Made by a program: the position numbers and the translations under genes. Positions 26,401 to 38,672 of a stretch of DNA of 64,000 bases are shown here, one piece after another. How positions within the stretch are numbered: position 1 is the first letter of the stretch; each line of letters begins with the position of its first letter. The stretch covers positions 47,506,358-47,570,357 of the forward strand of contig OW388300.1 of assembly GCA_936450465.1 (NCBI GenBank), in the 5' to 3' direction. Origin of the DNA: Gibbula magus (Eukaryota; Mollusca; Gastropoda; Trochida; Trochidae). The notes under the pieces were generated by a model. The model worked only from the letters and a program-made list of their open reading frames with translations, made no database searches and was not told the DNA's origin.

Positions 26401-29400
26401 ACAAAAACGATATCGCCAACGTGGTGAATACCAATCCGGGTACCTTCCGCAACAGCAGAGAGCGCAAACAAATTCTCCCTCTATCATTTATGAGCCGATA
26501 ACCCAGGCCCAAGAACTTAAACGATTTCAACAACGTGGCGAATACCAATCTAGGTACCTTCCGCAACAGCAGACGACTCAAACAACTCAACCACCTGTAC
26601 TATATGAGCCGATAACCCTGGCCCAAGAGATTAAACGATATCGCCAACGTGGTGAATATCAGTCTGGGTACCTCCCACAACAGCAAGAGACCCAAACAAC
26701 GCCACCACCTGTAATATATGAGTCGATAACCCAGGCGCAAAAGCGTACACGATTTCAACAACGTGGTGAATATCAATCTGGGTACCTTCCACAACAGCAG
26801 GAGACTCCAACAACGCCACCACCTGTGATATATGAACAGACAACCCAGGCTCAACGACAAAAACGATATCGCCAACATGGTGAATACCAATCTGGGTACC
26901 TTCCGCAACAGCAAGATACTCAAACAACTCAACCACCTGTGATATATGAGCCCATAACGCTGATGCAAGAGCGTACACGATTTCAGCAACGTGGTGAATA
27001 TCAATCTGGGTACCTTCCGCAACAACAAGAGGCTAAAACAACGCCATCACCTGTCGTTTATGAGCAGACAACTCAAAGGCGGAATCCTGAGAGATATCAG
27101 CAACGTAGATATCGGCTTAAAACCACAACACCTGCTGCAGGTGGCCAAGGTGGTCGAATACCGAACAGACAAGAACAAACACAAGCAAACGATTACGTTA
27201 ACGGAAATTATGATAAGTCACGGTCAACTGTCATGCAAAACATTTTTTCAGACATGGATCTGTATATTCAGAATTTTCCAACAGAAGGATTTGCGAATAC
27301 AAATGTCAACTCTGAGGTCAGATCTGAGCCTCAACAAATACAGCATCAAACTCAAATCATAGATCAACCAACACCACAGCAAGAACTACAACCAATTGGT
27401 GGCAATCAATACCTTGTCCAAGATACAAAACCAAAAGTTCAACAAAAGATAGTAGAAAGTCCAAAAACGCCAGAACATCGCGGAAAATATCGACGCCGAA
27501 GAATCAGACCGAAAGGCAGTACACCCCGTTACCGTCAACAAGAGTTGAGACAGAGGGTTAAGACCGAAAATCATAATGGACAATTGAACACTTCTTTAAA
27601 TTATAGCCCTGGACCAGACGTCATTCGTCACAATCCTGAAAACAATTCCATAGTGACAGATCAGAGAGATTACCAACAGTTGCAAAATAAAAAACCATCT
27701 CTTAATTCATATAGTCAATCAAATGCAGAAATCTCGCAATATGCGCCCAACAATTCCCCATTGCACGAATATGGTCAATATTTACCTCAGTCAAACAATA
27801 ATCAAAACACGCAAGGTCAAGGATATGAACAGCAGCTTTCAGTGTCAAATCCTGCTGTGAATGAAAACATTTACCGACAACCTGAACGTTTGCAGTCTAA
27901 TGTTACTCAAAGTTTCTACCAGGTAGTAACAGAGCAGCCTTCACTCATACTCAACGCGCCGTATCTTGAAACCAACGGCGCACTGCCTCAAACTAAAGTC
28001 CCCTATTCTTCAAACCTAGAACCGCTTCCCAGGCAAGCTCAATATACCCAATACCAACCTGAAACTATCATTGCCACTGGTAACCAACCAAACAAGCAAA
28101 TACAATATTCACAAACCTTACTTGAACCTGTATCAAACTCCAAATCCTATGCTGATCGTGGGCCTATTGTGCAACCTGCTGGAGGCGGATACGGGAGTAA
28201 CAGAGATATGTCCATTGTGTCCCAGGGGCCATCTGAACGGTCTATGAACAGCTTCCAAATGCGAGTAAGACGACCTACAGACACAAAACCACAATCTGCC
28301 TTTATGTCTCGTTCTGAGGGGTATGCAATCAATGTTGCCGTAACCGATTCCCCACCGCAAGTAAATGCACAACCAGTGAAATCAAACATGCAATATGTCA
28401 CACAGCAAAGACAATATCCTGTAGACCAATCACCACTACTGAATCAAGCATTTGATTCATCAGTTAGCTCCCAGAATAGCCAATCTATACCATATTTAGA
28501 GCCAGTACCACCCGATCCTCAAAACCAAAATAACTTCCGCATTGTGTCATCACGTAGTAGAGCACAAGCCATATATCCCCCCCAGGCTCTGTCTGTCCCA
28601 GCACAAAAGGTGGGACCAGGTCCTGCGCAAGGCTCTTACAGTACACAGCAAATAACAAATAATCAGATCCAGGTTAATAACCAACAAAACCAACAAGGGA
28701 TGCGTGTCATAACCAATCCAGGGACCAATACTTATATCCAGCCTCAGCCAAGTCTTTCTTCACAAACCAACTCCAAATTGTCTAGGAACACCGGATCGTC
28801 AAATCCATTCTCGAACAGCTATACAATACACATTTCCCAGGATGCTGCAAACCAAAAAGGTAATTACTTTCCAGCAATCGATTTCAGACACGATTCAACA
28901 CGTCTTCTAACTGGAACGTTAACGGGAGTTGGTCGCAGCCAATCACAATTTAATTCAAATACTAACATTCAAAATATTCAGGTACCAAATCGTGTCGTTG
29001 TAGGAACACCGCAGAAATCAAATAATCAATTACATTTAAATTCATACCGTTCACCACTGCTTGTGAACCCGACAGTACCAATTCCAAGAGGACCTGTCCA
29101 ACACCAAATGGTTGTGCCTTCCGTTATTGTTAACCCTACATTACCTCCAATTCCAACCCGACGTTCATGGTCAAACAACATCATTAACAGGGGTCTACCA
29201 GATCCACCAAGACAGGGGTACCCAATTTCCCAAACAGCTCAGCAACAGATTCAAGTTAAACCTCAAGTCCCCAAGTACAGAACATACCAATCACCTCAAC
29301 TACAAACAAGAGGCAACCAGGTAACCTACATTCAACAAAACCGAGGCAGCAATACCTACATAAGAACACAAGGGAACACAGTGAAAAGACCAATGACAAT

Positions 29401-29665
29401 CGTGGTCCGTCGGGCATCTCCAACTGTGAAACCCACTCAAACCATCCCACAAGGTGCTGCACATGGACCAGCCGCTGCCAATCCCTCTCTCGGCCCTCCA
29501 GTGTGGAAACCAGATCCAAATCTACCTTGGAGAACGAATGTTGCGAATATGGAAGCCCAAGATGCCCAAGATTTGCAAATGGCCGAGTACGTCAATCATC
29601 TGCTTGCTAACGAGCCAGGGCTAACACATATGGACAGATTTCATTTGCAAGAAATGATAATGTGA
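17411..29665 (+). CDS. Giant secreted Gln/Pro/Tyr-rich repeat protein (4 exons, about 2771 aa)
   Basis: Exon 1 (17411-17456) encodes the signal peptide MKIYVSFLLFLSHTLG. Exon 2 (20411-20545) has the motif CSICKRGC, and exon 3 (21301-21435) has ICPEL, RDCPP and ALCRC. Exon 4 (21666-29665) carries the rest. All junctions are GT/AG and phase 1, and the joined frame is open to the TGA at 29665. An in-frame ATG at 21623 is in intron 3 and is not the start. Protein layout: signal peptide, seven-Cys N-terminal region, basic Gln/Thr/Arg linker, 38 tandem 38-residue repeats (about residues 476-1919), a long Gln/Asn/Pro/Ser region, and a C-terminus with WKPDPNLPW and MAEYVNHLL. Its abundant Gln, Lys and Tyr would suit transglutaminase or DOPA-type cross-linking in an extracellular polymer such as shell matrix, periostracum, byssus-like or mucus material; that is inference. 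I recognise no named family. Confidence 0.8.
17690..19545 (+). mobile_element. Dead non-LTR retrotransposon (LINE) in intron 1
   Basis: Broken reverse-transcriptase frames show a motif equivalent to FADD changed to AVDVVLF (about 17847), then WGLTVNLDKSKIIVFRNGG (17926 on), YKYLGIVFSS, PILTYGSEVW and a C-terminal CLHCN...ENEYHVFFIC zinc-like knuckle (about 19230-19290). Stops and frame changes separate them, so the copy is inactive. It ends in a (ATTG)n tail at 19525-19545. A foldback element interrupts it at about 18562-18900. The same family recurs at 63225-64000. Confidence 0.85.
18562..18900. mobile_element. Foldback element nested in the LINE
   Basis: 18730-18891 is a long near-perfect hairpin: CCTTGACAAATACCATGTTT pairs with its complement near 18870, and the centre is CACTCGTGGCTACGCCACTCGTG. 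The left part has two GACGTCAT motifs and repeated TTTATCAC. LINE coding sequence is recognisable on both sides, so this is an insertion into the older LINE. A second element of similar plan is at 50150-50567. Confidence 0.7.
22775..27106 (+). repeat. 38 tandem 114-bp coding repeats, no indels
   Basis: The consensus residue unit begins GEYQSGYLPQQQETQTT, continues with PPVIYEPITQAQE and ends with a basic segment (KRYRQR, KQYPQR or KRFQQR). I counted 38 units; 38 x 114 = 4332 bases exactly spans 22775-27106, so no unit gained or lost a base. Central units (about 8-22) are nearly identical even at synonymous sites, while outer units are more diverged, the pattern of unequal exchange or conversion in the middle. 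The reverse strand is also open for long stretches (for example 23420-24610); those ORFs are shadows. Confidence 0.97.
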
Positions 29666-30340
29666 ATGTAGTTAAGAAGCGTTCACGAGTGTATGAACTT
29701 GGTGATACATATGGGGATACTTCCTGCTTTGGCTTCAATAAAAAGGTGGAGGATGTAGGATTCTCTAATACTGGTACTTATAGGCCTTTATATGTGTATC
29801 AATTGAGAAAAAAGGAGCTTAATCGACAGTTTTTCGTTGTATTAATTGTTTCCCATTAACTTCCTTCCATTTATTTCGACCAAGGGACAAGTGGAGCATT
29901 TAATGCCAGTGAATTTATCATGTCGATTAAAAAGGGAGATGTTTGTCATCAAGTCGATTTTTTGCTTGGTTTATGAATACACAATAGTTTAGAATAATCT
30001 TATATGTGGATATTTCTTAAAAGCGGGACCTCACTAAGTTAAACAAACATAGATGCGACACCGACCTGGTCAATAACTAATGAAGGATGAACATTTTTCA
30101 ATAATTAATGAAGGATGACTGGAGAAATTGACGTCAGTTAAAACAATTGTAACCAGACGTTCAATAAACTATATAAAATAACTAATATATTGATAAAAAA
30201 CAAACCGGATTGATCAGTTGTCGTGCTAGTTTGATCCCTTACTTAAGAGTTGCATTTAGTAGAATCTTTATGTTGATTTAGTCTCAATGAAATGTTGGCT
30301 TAGAAATGTAGATAGTAACATTGACATGTGAAAAGAAAAG
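29666..30340 (+). other. 3' flank of the giant gene
   Basis: Candidate poly(A) signals AATAAA are at 29737-29742 and 30163-30168. No other gene signal is seen before the SINE at about 30345. Confidence 0.4.
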
Positions 30341-30344
30341 AATG

Positions 30345-30485
30345 AGGTGTCGGTGGCTGAGTGGGTAATCTGTTGTGAAGTCAGCGCTGGTGATTGAAGC
30401 CTGACTCTGACGGGATGGGTTCGGATCCGGCAAGCGTAGAGAATTGGTGCTTTTGCAGATTGTATGATCCCAAATATAATATGCT
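30345..30485 (+). mobile_element. tRNA-derived SINE, family B
   Basis: The head has a Ser/Leu-tRNA-like A box (TGGCTGAGTGGGTAA) and B box (GGTTCGGATCC) and ends in TGATCCCAAATATA. The middle is diverged. It matches the copy at about 30925 and the tail at 1-36. Confidence 0.65.
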
Positions 30486-30924
30486 TGCTGTCAACTTGAC
30501 TCAGTACTTAGGCTGGTACATGCTCTTATTTGTTGTCCAATTTAGTGACTGATATTTATTGCTTCTTCATTCTACCGTTGATTCTTTGGGAATAAATACG
30601 TTAATCATAAGTACGTGTCCTTTTAATATTGCTGCCTTCAATCATGAAGTGCATAATGGGCGTTTTTTGGTGTACGTCTCAAGACAAAGAAAGACTTGTA
30701 AGTTTCATTTGGATGATAATTTCGCGTTATCACGTTACATGGAAGTCTTTCCATTGGTAATCATCCTTAAACAATTAGAAATACATGCCATTTAGATAGT
30801 GAGCTAATGTACCAATGTTATATTTCGAATCACACTATCTGTGATTTTGGCAATCACAAAAGTTCTTTCTATCAGAGGGGTACTGATTGTAAAAATAGCT
30901 AAACTTCCAGTTGTTGGACCTGGG

Positions 30925-31055
30925 TTGTCGAGGTCTCAGTAGCTGAATGGGTAAGCTGTAAGCGTTGGCGATTGGTTAGTGAATGACTCTGAAAGTGTGG
31001 GTGTGAATCCCCAAAACAGTACAAATTATGATTGTGTGATCCCAAATATAAGAGT
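30925..31055 (+). mobile_element. tRNA-derived SINE, family B, second copy
   Basis: It has the A-box-like AGCTGAATGGGTAAGC and the same TGATCCCAAATATA terminus; the B box is decayed (GTGTGAATCCCC). Confidence 0.6.
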
Positions 31056-32120
31056 GGTACATCGTTAATCAATACAGGTTATTTGAGTACAATTGTCTCT
31101 ATAAAACAATTAAGTGATGCCATATAGAGGTTCGGAATATGCAATGGAACGTGTTGTGTAGTGTAGTCTTGGGTAGGGTAATCATTCAAGACCTGCACAC
31201 AGCTCAATCAACACCACAGGTGAGACCTGTCTACTTAGTGAAAATAGTTCTGTCAATCAATCAATCTTTATTCCTCAAAAACCACCCACTGTGGTACAAG
31301 AGAATTTATCATCCAAAACTGGCTCCCACAGTAGATATCGCTTGTGTGAGATCAAGCGATATCTACAAGCGATATCTACATTGTAGATATCGCTACAATC
31401 AAATCGTCATAATCCTATTACATCATCAGTTAGTGACATCACAAAGCTGTGGCATCACTGAGAACACTGATGTCAATGCTTTGACGTCACAATGGTAATG
31501 ACGTAACAATGGTATGATGCCAAAGTGCTTATGTCGTCACAATGCTATGACCTCACTGAGATCACTGCTGAAGATGCGAAATGGCAGTTTTGTGTTTCAG
31601 TTATGTCAGTCTTTGGCTAATAATTGTTGAAGAATGATTTTGAATGATAAATAACATCTGACCCTCATGTCGGCAAGCCTCGGATATTTGTTACTTTAAT
31701 CAACTCGTGTTGATATATTTGATATCAGAAAACACTTGGGTGAGATTCTCTATATAAACATACATATATATTAGATAAACAGAAAAGAATGGTGATAACA
31801 TAGTTCATTTTAACTTTTCAGAAACAATACGAAGATACTTTGACAGTGACTTCAATTCTGACATTTTTTTGGAACTTATCAATCTTTTATATTTGTAAGG
31901 ATTTGGCCACTTGAAATAGAAATGAGTTTCATACCGATCCTTTACCTCATAGATAAAACATGTTTAGAAAAAAAACAATCATTAACAATTGACACCATAG
32001 GTTAGATCACATCTAATCGGCAACAGTTTGACAAAGCCCCTTTTGTGTTGTGATTAGCCCATGGTCATAACATTGAGTAACGACCGCCTTGCTTTAATTA
32101 AGTAGCTTTGTTTTGCTGAG
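31056..32120. other. No gene seen; local palindromes
   Basis: Around 31325-31397 the motif GTAGATATCGC and its complement recur several times, making overlapping palindromes. A stretch of short CACAATG/GACGTCA-type repeats follows to about 31560. The rest is AT-rich and unassigned. Confidence 0.45.
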
Positions 32121-32123
32121 TAG

Positions 32124-33165
32124 GCCGTAGGCGTGCTCATTCTTTCAGTATTTCTGTCTGCATTTGATGTAATGATAACGCCTATTCTAACTTATGGATC
32201 GGAAGTATGGGGATTTGAGAAACTTCAATTAATAGAAAGTATTCATTTAAAATTTTTAAAACTCGCATCTGGACTAAGAAAATCTACCCCACATTTCATG
32301 GTTTACGGCAAATTTGGGAGAATACCAATTTATGTAAAAATATACCAGCGTATGTTATCCTTTTGGCACAAACTTACATGTACTGATACATTTAAATTAT
32401 CCAACGTGATATATCATTAAAGTTTGAATAAATATAACGAAAACTTTAATTCGGACCCATGGATTCACTTTGTCAAAAGTTTATTAGATAGAATTGGATT
32501 ATCACATGTATTTGTAAACCCCTGGGTATGTTCCACGTCTTTTCTAGTTTTGAAAGCTGGACAAATTCATAGAGATCAATTCACTCAAAATTGGAGAGAA
32601 AATATCAGATCAAGTCCAAAGTGAATGTTTTATCAACACTATAAACAAACTTTAGTTTTCGAAAAATAGTTACTTTCTCCTAAACATCTTTATGTTCCAA
32701 TTTTGAAATTTAGAACCTTAAATCTCAACTTACCAATTGAAACTGAAAGATGGCAGAACATACCTAGTGATGAACGATATTGTAAACTTAGTAACCTAAG
32801 GTATTACACTATATTTTAAACTGTCCAATGCTAAATTTAAATCGCGAACGATATCTACCCACAAACAAATGTTTTAATAACAATATATCTAGATTAGTAT
32901 ACGTCCTGTCGCCAACAACCATCGTACACAAGAAATACTTGTCAAGTTTTATCATACATCTTCAAAATATGCTAACAAATATTTAGTAAGTATCTGTATT
33001 CTGTCTGTTTTATATTCACATATTCTTGTATTATGCAATGAACTTTTAATTGTAATCATTGTCTGTCTACAGACGCATGCCTGTAAATTGTAAATTGTAT
33101 TTGTGTATATGCTCTTGTACCACCGAAGGTGGTTTATGAGTAATAAAACAGTTGAACATTTGAAC
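32124..33165 (+). mobile_element. LINE 3' fragment, truncated and decayed
   Basis: Frames at 32133-32420 and 32424-32624 carry the post-RT motifs PILTYGSEVWGFE and GRIPIYVKIYQRMLSFWHKL, then QFTQNWRENI. Stops break it. It ends near 33165 with CCACCGAAGGTGGTTTATGA and AATAAAA. It resembles the C-terminal part of the LINE in intron 1 but is another lineage. Confidence 0.8.
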
Positions 33166-33549
33166 AATGAATACGTATGATATTAGAATACTTGTCTAGT
33201 TGAATGATGTGTAAAGTGTCTTATGGATGAGACATACTTACAAAAAGATACTTGTATAATTGTATTCATTGTGTAATTGCTCCAGAAATTAAAGAATCAG
33301 CGAATGTTTAAATAAACCCTCAGGCATAACATGCATGCATGTTACAGATACAGTACAAATCTATCTTGAAATCTGATTGAAAACTGACAACAATTCTTTT
33401 GAACGTATAAATACAGTATATCATACATTTGTATTTGAAACGACTTTCAGCTGACGAGTTCGAACAATCACTTTTGATGTAGTCGGTATTGATCTGGTGT
33501 CGAACATACACCAAGATGCCTGGGAACTGTGTATTATTGACTCAAATGT

Positions 33550-33625
33550 AAAATCGCCGCAAATGGCTGTGATACTGCCGAAGCGGCGTTAAACAATAAC
33601 TCACTCACTCACTCACTCACTCAAA
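33550..33625 (+). repeat. SINE 3' tail with (ACTC)n
   Basis: GCGGCGTTAAAC followed by AATAACTCACTCACTC repeats. It is the tail of a SINE related to family A; no head is attached. Confidence 0.7.
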
Positions 33626-35475
33626 GGTAAACCTTTAAAAATAAATCTCTGTATTCACTTCAGGTGTATTTCTGTTTACATGCATATCCAACGACATTAT
33701 CATTGTTCTGTTGAAAGAACACAGTGAAGTGCCCATAAAATATGGACAAGTCGAGTGACGTATTACAAAGTTGCATTTAGACGTGAAGGTAACTGATTGT
33801 TTGTATATTCAACGATTTTTATCCGTGACAACATTTACAGAACATTCAATGGATTAAGTTCTCTCTGATCCTGGAGATATGACATACGTTTCTGGCTAAC
33901 AGGATGTGTGATGTAAATAAGGCGACTTATCTGTTGCGAGAGAGAAATCTACAAGTAAGAGGAGAGTATCAGCGTGCTTGGTGTAATGATTCGTAAAAGT
34001 CCTATTTCTTAACAACTCATGTACAGGAAAATAATTCTAAAGATTTTCAGGATAAAAATCAAATATAAACCTGCGGCTGAGGAGGATATGTTCAGCTAAT
34101 GCAATATTTAAATGAAATACAACTGAGTGTTAAACAGACAATGACTCATTTGTGCTTGGACATTTTCGAAGGTATTTGACACTCTAATTGTATATCCGAT
34201 CACATTAGATGTATAGATTATTGAAAATAATTTTATAATTTGTTGAATTTACATTATTCTTAGGGCAAATATTCTCACAACGAGTATCATAAACCAATCA
34301 ATGTAAATGCTGGTAAAACAAATTGTATCAAATCAAGTTGATATCAGACATCGGTCATCGACCCGCTATTCACGGATCTCTCACAGTGATCGAGGTATGG
34401 TATCAGCCAATCAGAAAAAAAACTTGCATTCTGCCCGTACTTGACAACGAGTGGCCGCCATGTTTTTCCCACAAGCTATCCCCGAGTGGCCGCCATGTTT
34501 TTCCCACAAGGTATCCCCGATTGCCCTTAGTTACTCTAAGTTCGCCTAGCCCGGATATAGGGATCCATGATAATACAGCAACAACAGGACTAACAATTAT
34601 ATGAACTGAGTTGATGAGATTGACTGTGATTGACTTTAATATCAAAAGAAGATGATAACTCATTGGTAAGGATTTTAATGACGCTTCATTGGAATTTTAT
34701 ATGAGAGGGGTGGAAGATGAGCAAGTCCAGCTTATCAACACACTTATCTACATACTGTTATCAATCAATGTTTAAGTTCATATCTCTTAACACAAAATGA
34801 TGAATTGTTTTTTTTAAGTTACCTCTATTTGCGAAAACTAGTTAAGAAACTTTGTAAAGCGCTAAGCGGTCTGATCCACCTGTTTTAAATACGACCACTG
34901 TACTATTGGTCTCCTGGTCAAATATACGAAATAAATTCTGCTCTGTTTAACAATTATACATATATATATATAATTAGATTTGTATACTGACATTTACAGG
35001 CTTTCAATGTATTATACCAGCTTTAAAAAGAATGTCTATCTCTAAGGCAGGACATATATTCGGAATAACGAGTATTTTTAAAGCTTTTCTATTAATTTAG
35101 TTTCACTTACATTATCTATACAATATATTCGAAGCAGAATGCGTCTCATATCACATTAAATGGATATTAAACGCAAAATGATAATCAGATTAAATATACT
35201 ATAAGTACCGTACACAGGGCCCATGTAGCTTTGTGTTTACCTTTCTTCAATATTCCAATATTCAGAGGATGATCTGAACAACGAAATTTACACAATGCTA
35301 AACTGAAACCGTTTGATGTACAGTAACAAAATTCTATTCATCGTTAACCCTCAGCTTAATACTTTTAGCTTTATAAAGCTGTAACGTAAGCATACACATA
35401 TAGACTCCGGCTGCATCGTTTTTTTTTTCAGGAAACGAATTTCCGGGACAGATTTCCGCTTGTAATTTTTTACCA
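33626..35475. other. No gene seen; one 35-bp direct repeat
   Basis: 34449-34483 and 34484-34518 are two copies of a 35-bp unit beginning GAGTGGCCGCCATGTTTTTC. The remainder is AT-rich without supported features. Confidence 0.5.
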
Positions 35476-35838
35476 TTAAAGGGGCAGTAGCACGTTTTTT
35501 GAAAATTATATTTTTTCAAATTTCCCATTTAAAATGACAGTTTGAGTCATTTATATTTACTTTAGAGGGTAAAACATCGTAGTACACAAGCCAGTAAACC
35601 GTAGTGGTAATAACAGTGTTGCGTATAAAGCAAAAATTGCATGGCGGCAATTTTATTGTGAACACATTTTATTATTTCGAATGACGAAAACGATTCCCAT
35701 GGTTTTACGGAACCATGTACATTCATTTTTTAACTTAAATTTCTGAAGAAAGAAGGGTGTTTTACTATTGGTGACATTATTTTTCAAATGCATTTCATCG
35801 ACTTATTTCAGCGAAAAAACGTGCTACTGCCCCTTTAA
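35476..35838. mobile_element. TTAA-flanked MITE
   Basis: Perfect terminal inverted repeats AGGGGCAGTAGCACGTTTTT and complement lie just inside TTAA on both sides (35476-35479 and 35835-35838). It is about 363 bp with no ORF. TTAA duplication is typical of piggyBac- and Kolobok-type elements, so this is probably a nonautonomous relative of one of them. Confidence 0.85.
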
Positions 35839-35917
35839 CATTGAATCCAAATAAAATGCTCAGATATATATTACAATGGACAGTCTTGTATCTCGTGCTC
35901 TTCCAGACTAGAGACAT

Positions 35918-36089
35918 TCATCCAATAAATGTTGTATCCAATCCAGTATTATATCCATTTGATTTGCCCCTTAAACATGTGACGTAGTCTTCCTCCTGCC
36001 CTGTTTCCTGTACACGACAGGTGTAATACACCTCATACATCTGTGTCGCTTTACTTTCTTTATAAGGTTCATTCCTACATAAACCGGGA
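35918..36089 (-). CDS. Possible last exon of a minus-strand gene
   Basis: On the minus strand a good acceptor (ATATTTTCAG) ends just before 36089 and an open frame runs to a stop at 35918. It contains three cysteines (GLCRNE, YYTCRVQE, YVTCLRGK), polar composition and no simple repeats, which looks more like protein than its surroundings. Entry would be with two bases of a codon already used. I found no matching upstream exon or signal peptide, so the gene may be partial, a relic, or a chance frame. No family is recognised. Confidence 0.28.
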
Positions 36090-36099
36090 CTGAAAATAT

Positions 36100-38390
36100 G
36101 TACTGTAAATAAGAACACATACATGTATATGTAGATAAATACGTCTACGGGCATACCTATCACTTGTAGACACCGGATTACTTTCATTCTTACATAATAT
36201 ATATGTTGAATAATTCATTGAAGGTAGTTTGTACAATGTTCTTCTGAAGTATGTTCTTTTCAAGGTTTAATATTTATAAGAAAACTGTGTGTATATTAAT
36301 ATTTTCGAAAAATTACGTTCATGTAAAATAATTATCATTTTATAAGTTTAACAATATTTGATATGTTTTCACTGATTTTACCGTGTGTCAATTATCTAAC
36401 ACACTCAAAACAAAATGTCTACCTCTCTGTATACAACAGCATCCATGCCCGTTAGTTTGTTAATATAAATATACCATAAGTTCCATAACAAACTAGGGGT
36501 AGGTTTTTTCAAAACGAATAACAAAAACAGGGTTCTTAATCAAGAAAACATAAATTTGCTCATACGTTTTGTGCTATTATAAAGGAAAACTTTGAAGATT
36601 GCATTCTTACAGAAGAATATGCCTGAGAATTATGAGACAATTGTTCAGCTTTTAATGGAAACAAACTAAAACTTATTCAGCTAGAAGCAAACAGAGCAGG
36701 AACATGATTAACACGATTCCCCTCTAGAGCTTATATATCCTATTCCATATATCTATCTGATTTTGTTATCCCCCACGTGTCTTCTAGTTACAATATAATC
36801 TACGTAAAGGTGCAATTTAGTACAACCGTCCTCTTGAACGTCTTCATTGAAAAATAAACATTCGTAAGAGATTCAATCAAATACAAGTAGGGTGAAATCC
36901 TCAAGACCTAAACATCTACCGCAGAACGTGAAGCATGTATAACAACTACTTATAAGATGCGCCTTCATTCTACCACAGTGGCATTACAAGAGGCAGTATC
37001 GAACATGCCGGATTATGAAAAAGATGTTGCAGTTTAAATGATGCTCTAAAATTCCTTTGATCTGGGATTTAAGCTAACAATAGACATTTAAAAAAAAAAA
37101 TGTCAATCCGTACCACGGAAAAATATGTTACTTTTTGAAAATGTACTAATAGTTACGTATATATTATCAGCAATTACATGCATGATGCCATGCTCTTGAG
37201 TCTGTATTTACATTAGTATTTATTATAGTATATTTCAGGCACATATCATTATCTAAATATACACTGTTGGCTTGAAATAATTGCCAAAGCTGTACTGTCA
37301 CTGTGCAAACTATACATATAAATTCATACTACATTATTGCTATGTAAACATATGAGAATTTGTTTTATATGTAATGCTTTATATATTTGTTTTATCTTTA
37401 TAATCTTGAGAAAATAATTTGTGAAGTAGACTAAGTAAGTGATTCACTTGTATCTAATCCGTCTGATATTTCGTTCAAACAAATAAACAGAAGGAGAAAT
37501 TTATTTATTAGAAGAAGAAGAGGATTAGTCATATTGAAGGTCACGTGACCCAAAGTACCAAAACGAATATGCACAACTTAAGTGCGCTAATATGTTCCGG
37601 TTCAGCACTTTTGGCTTGTTCTTAAAGCATTCGTCAATAGGCGAAGACATTCAGCTCAAACAATCCGATTTATGTTCTTCGGATGTGGATTTTACATCTC
37701 GCCTATATAACAAAATACAATGAAACAAAAATAAGTTTTGAAATCTTTGAATCATGTCGACATTCTAGGAACTACACAACAGTCGAACACCTCATGAACA
37801 CCTCTTGTAATCAAGCACGAAAAGGATATATATTTGTGTGTATGTATGTTGAACCGTGTGACTGTACAGAACTGTATAGAACGTAAAGGGAAAGCTATAA
37901 AGCTACATGGTGTACTATAGGAATCGAAACGTATGGTCGAACATACTTCTAGGATGCAGACATATGAGTGGATTGTCAAGTTCGTGGCACTGATTGATAT
38001 TATGTTTCATACTGACAAATCTATCAACGAATTACACGGAAATGGACAAAAACGTGTCATACAATTACTGGTGACGTTTCTTTAGACCGCTAAGAACTCT
38101 TTACAATACTCTGTTACAGCCTCCTAAACGATTAATGTGTCAGAAATGTCATACCTATGATTGTAAATAGTTGGGTGTGTAAGGGATGTTTTCTACTCAT
38201 AACATGCTTCAGTTATCATCTTTCATAAGTATTACAATTAAGCAAGATACATTGTTTATATGGACTCACATGCTAGAAGATAATGTTCAGTGCAGGCTAA
38301 AGTTGATGGGTGTCACATTTACGTTTGAAAAAATGTATATCCTAAAGTAATCTGGGTTGTCGTCATAATAAACTATTATACTGATATCAC
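36100..38390. other. AT-rich stretch, nothing firm
   Basis: A cysteine-containing plus ORF at 37683-37886 and its antisense partner have no convincing splice partners. No repeats of note. Confidence 0.4.
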
Positions 38391-38394
38391 TTCA

Positions 38395-38672
38395 CCATTT
38401 CATCAGTTAGCGCGTTCGGCTTCGGATCAAGGGGTCCGGGGTTCGTATCTCGCCAGGGGCACGGCAACTGTCTGCAGTAGAGAACTGTTCTACACGCAGT
38501 AAGGTTTTGGTGCAATGCTACACTGAATTTCAGCGTAGTACCACCCATGGTTTCACCGCAATGCATAGCCACATGGCGTTGCGAGCTTTCTCCCTGCCAT
38601 AATACTAGCAGCCGCGATATAAGTGAAATACTCTTGAAAGCGGCGTTAAACCCCAACTCACCTCACCTCACC
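38395..38672 (+). mobile_element. tRNA-derived SINE, family A
   Basis: Head GTTAGCGCGTTCGGCTTCGG with B-box-like GGTTCGTATCTC, then the conserved CCAGGGGCACGGCAAC body and a tail with CTTGAAAGCGGCGTTAAACC followed by CTCACCTCACC. It is the best-preserved plus-strand copy. Confidence 0.8.

Noticed and set aside
25790..27028. Further long minus-strand ORFs (266 and 142 codons)
   Set aside because: Same antisense shadow of the repeat array.
37683..37979. Cys-containing ORFs on both strands near 37.8 kb
   Set aside because: Both strands are open, neither has paired splice sites or a signal peptide.
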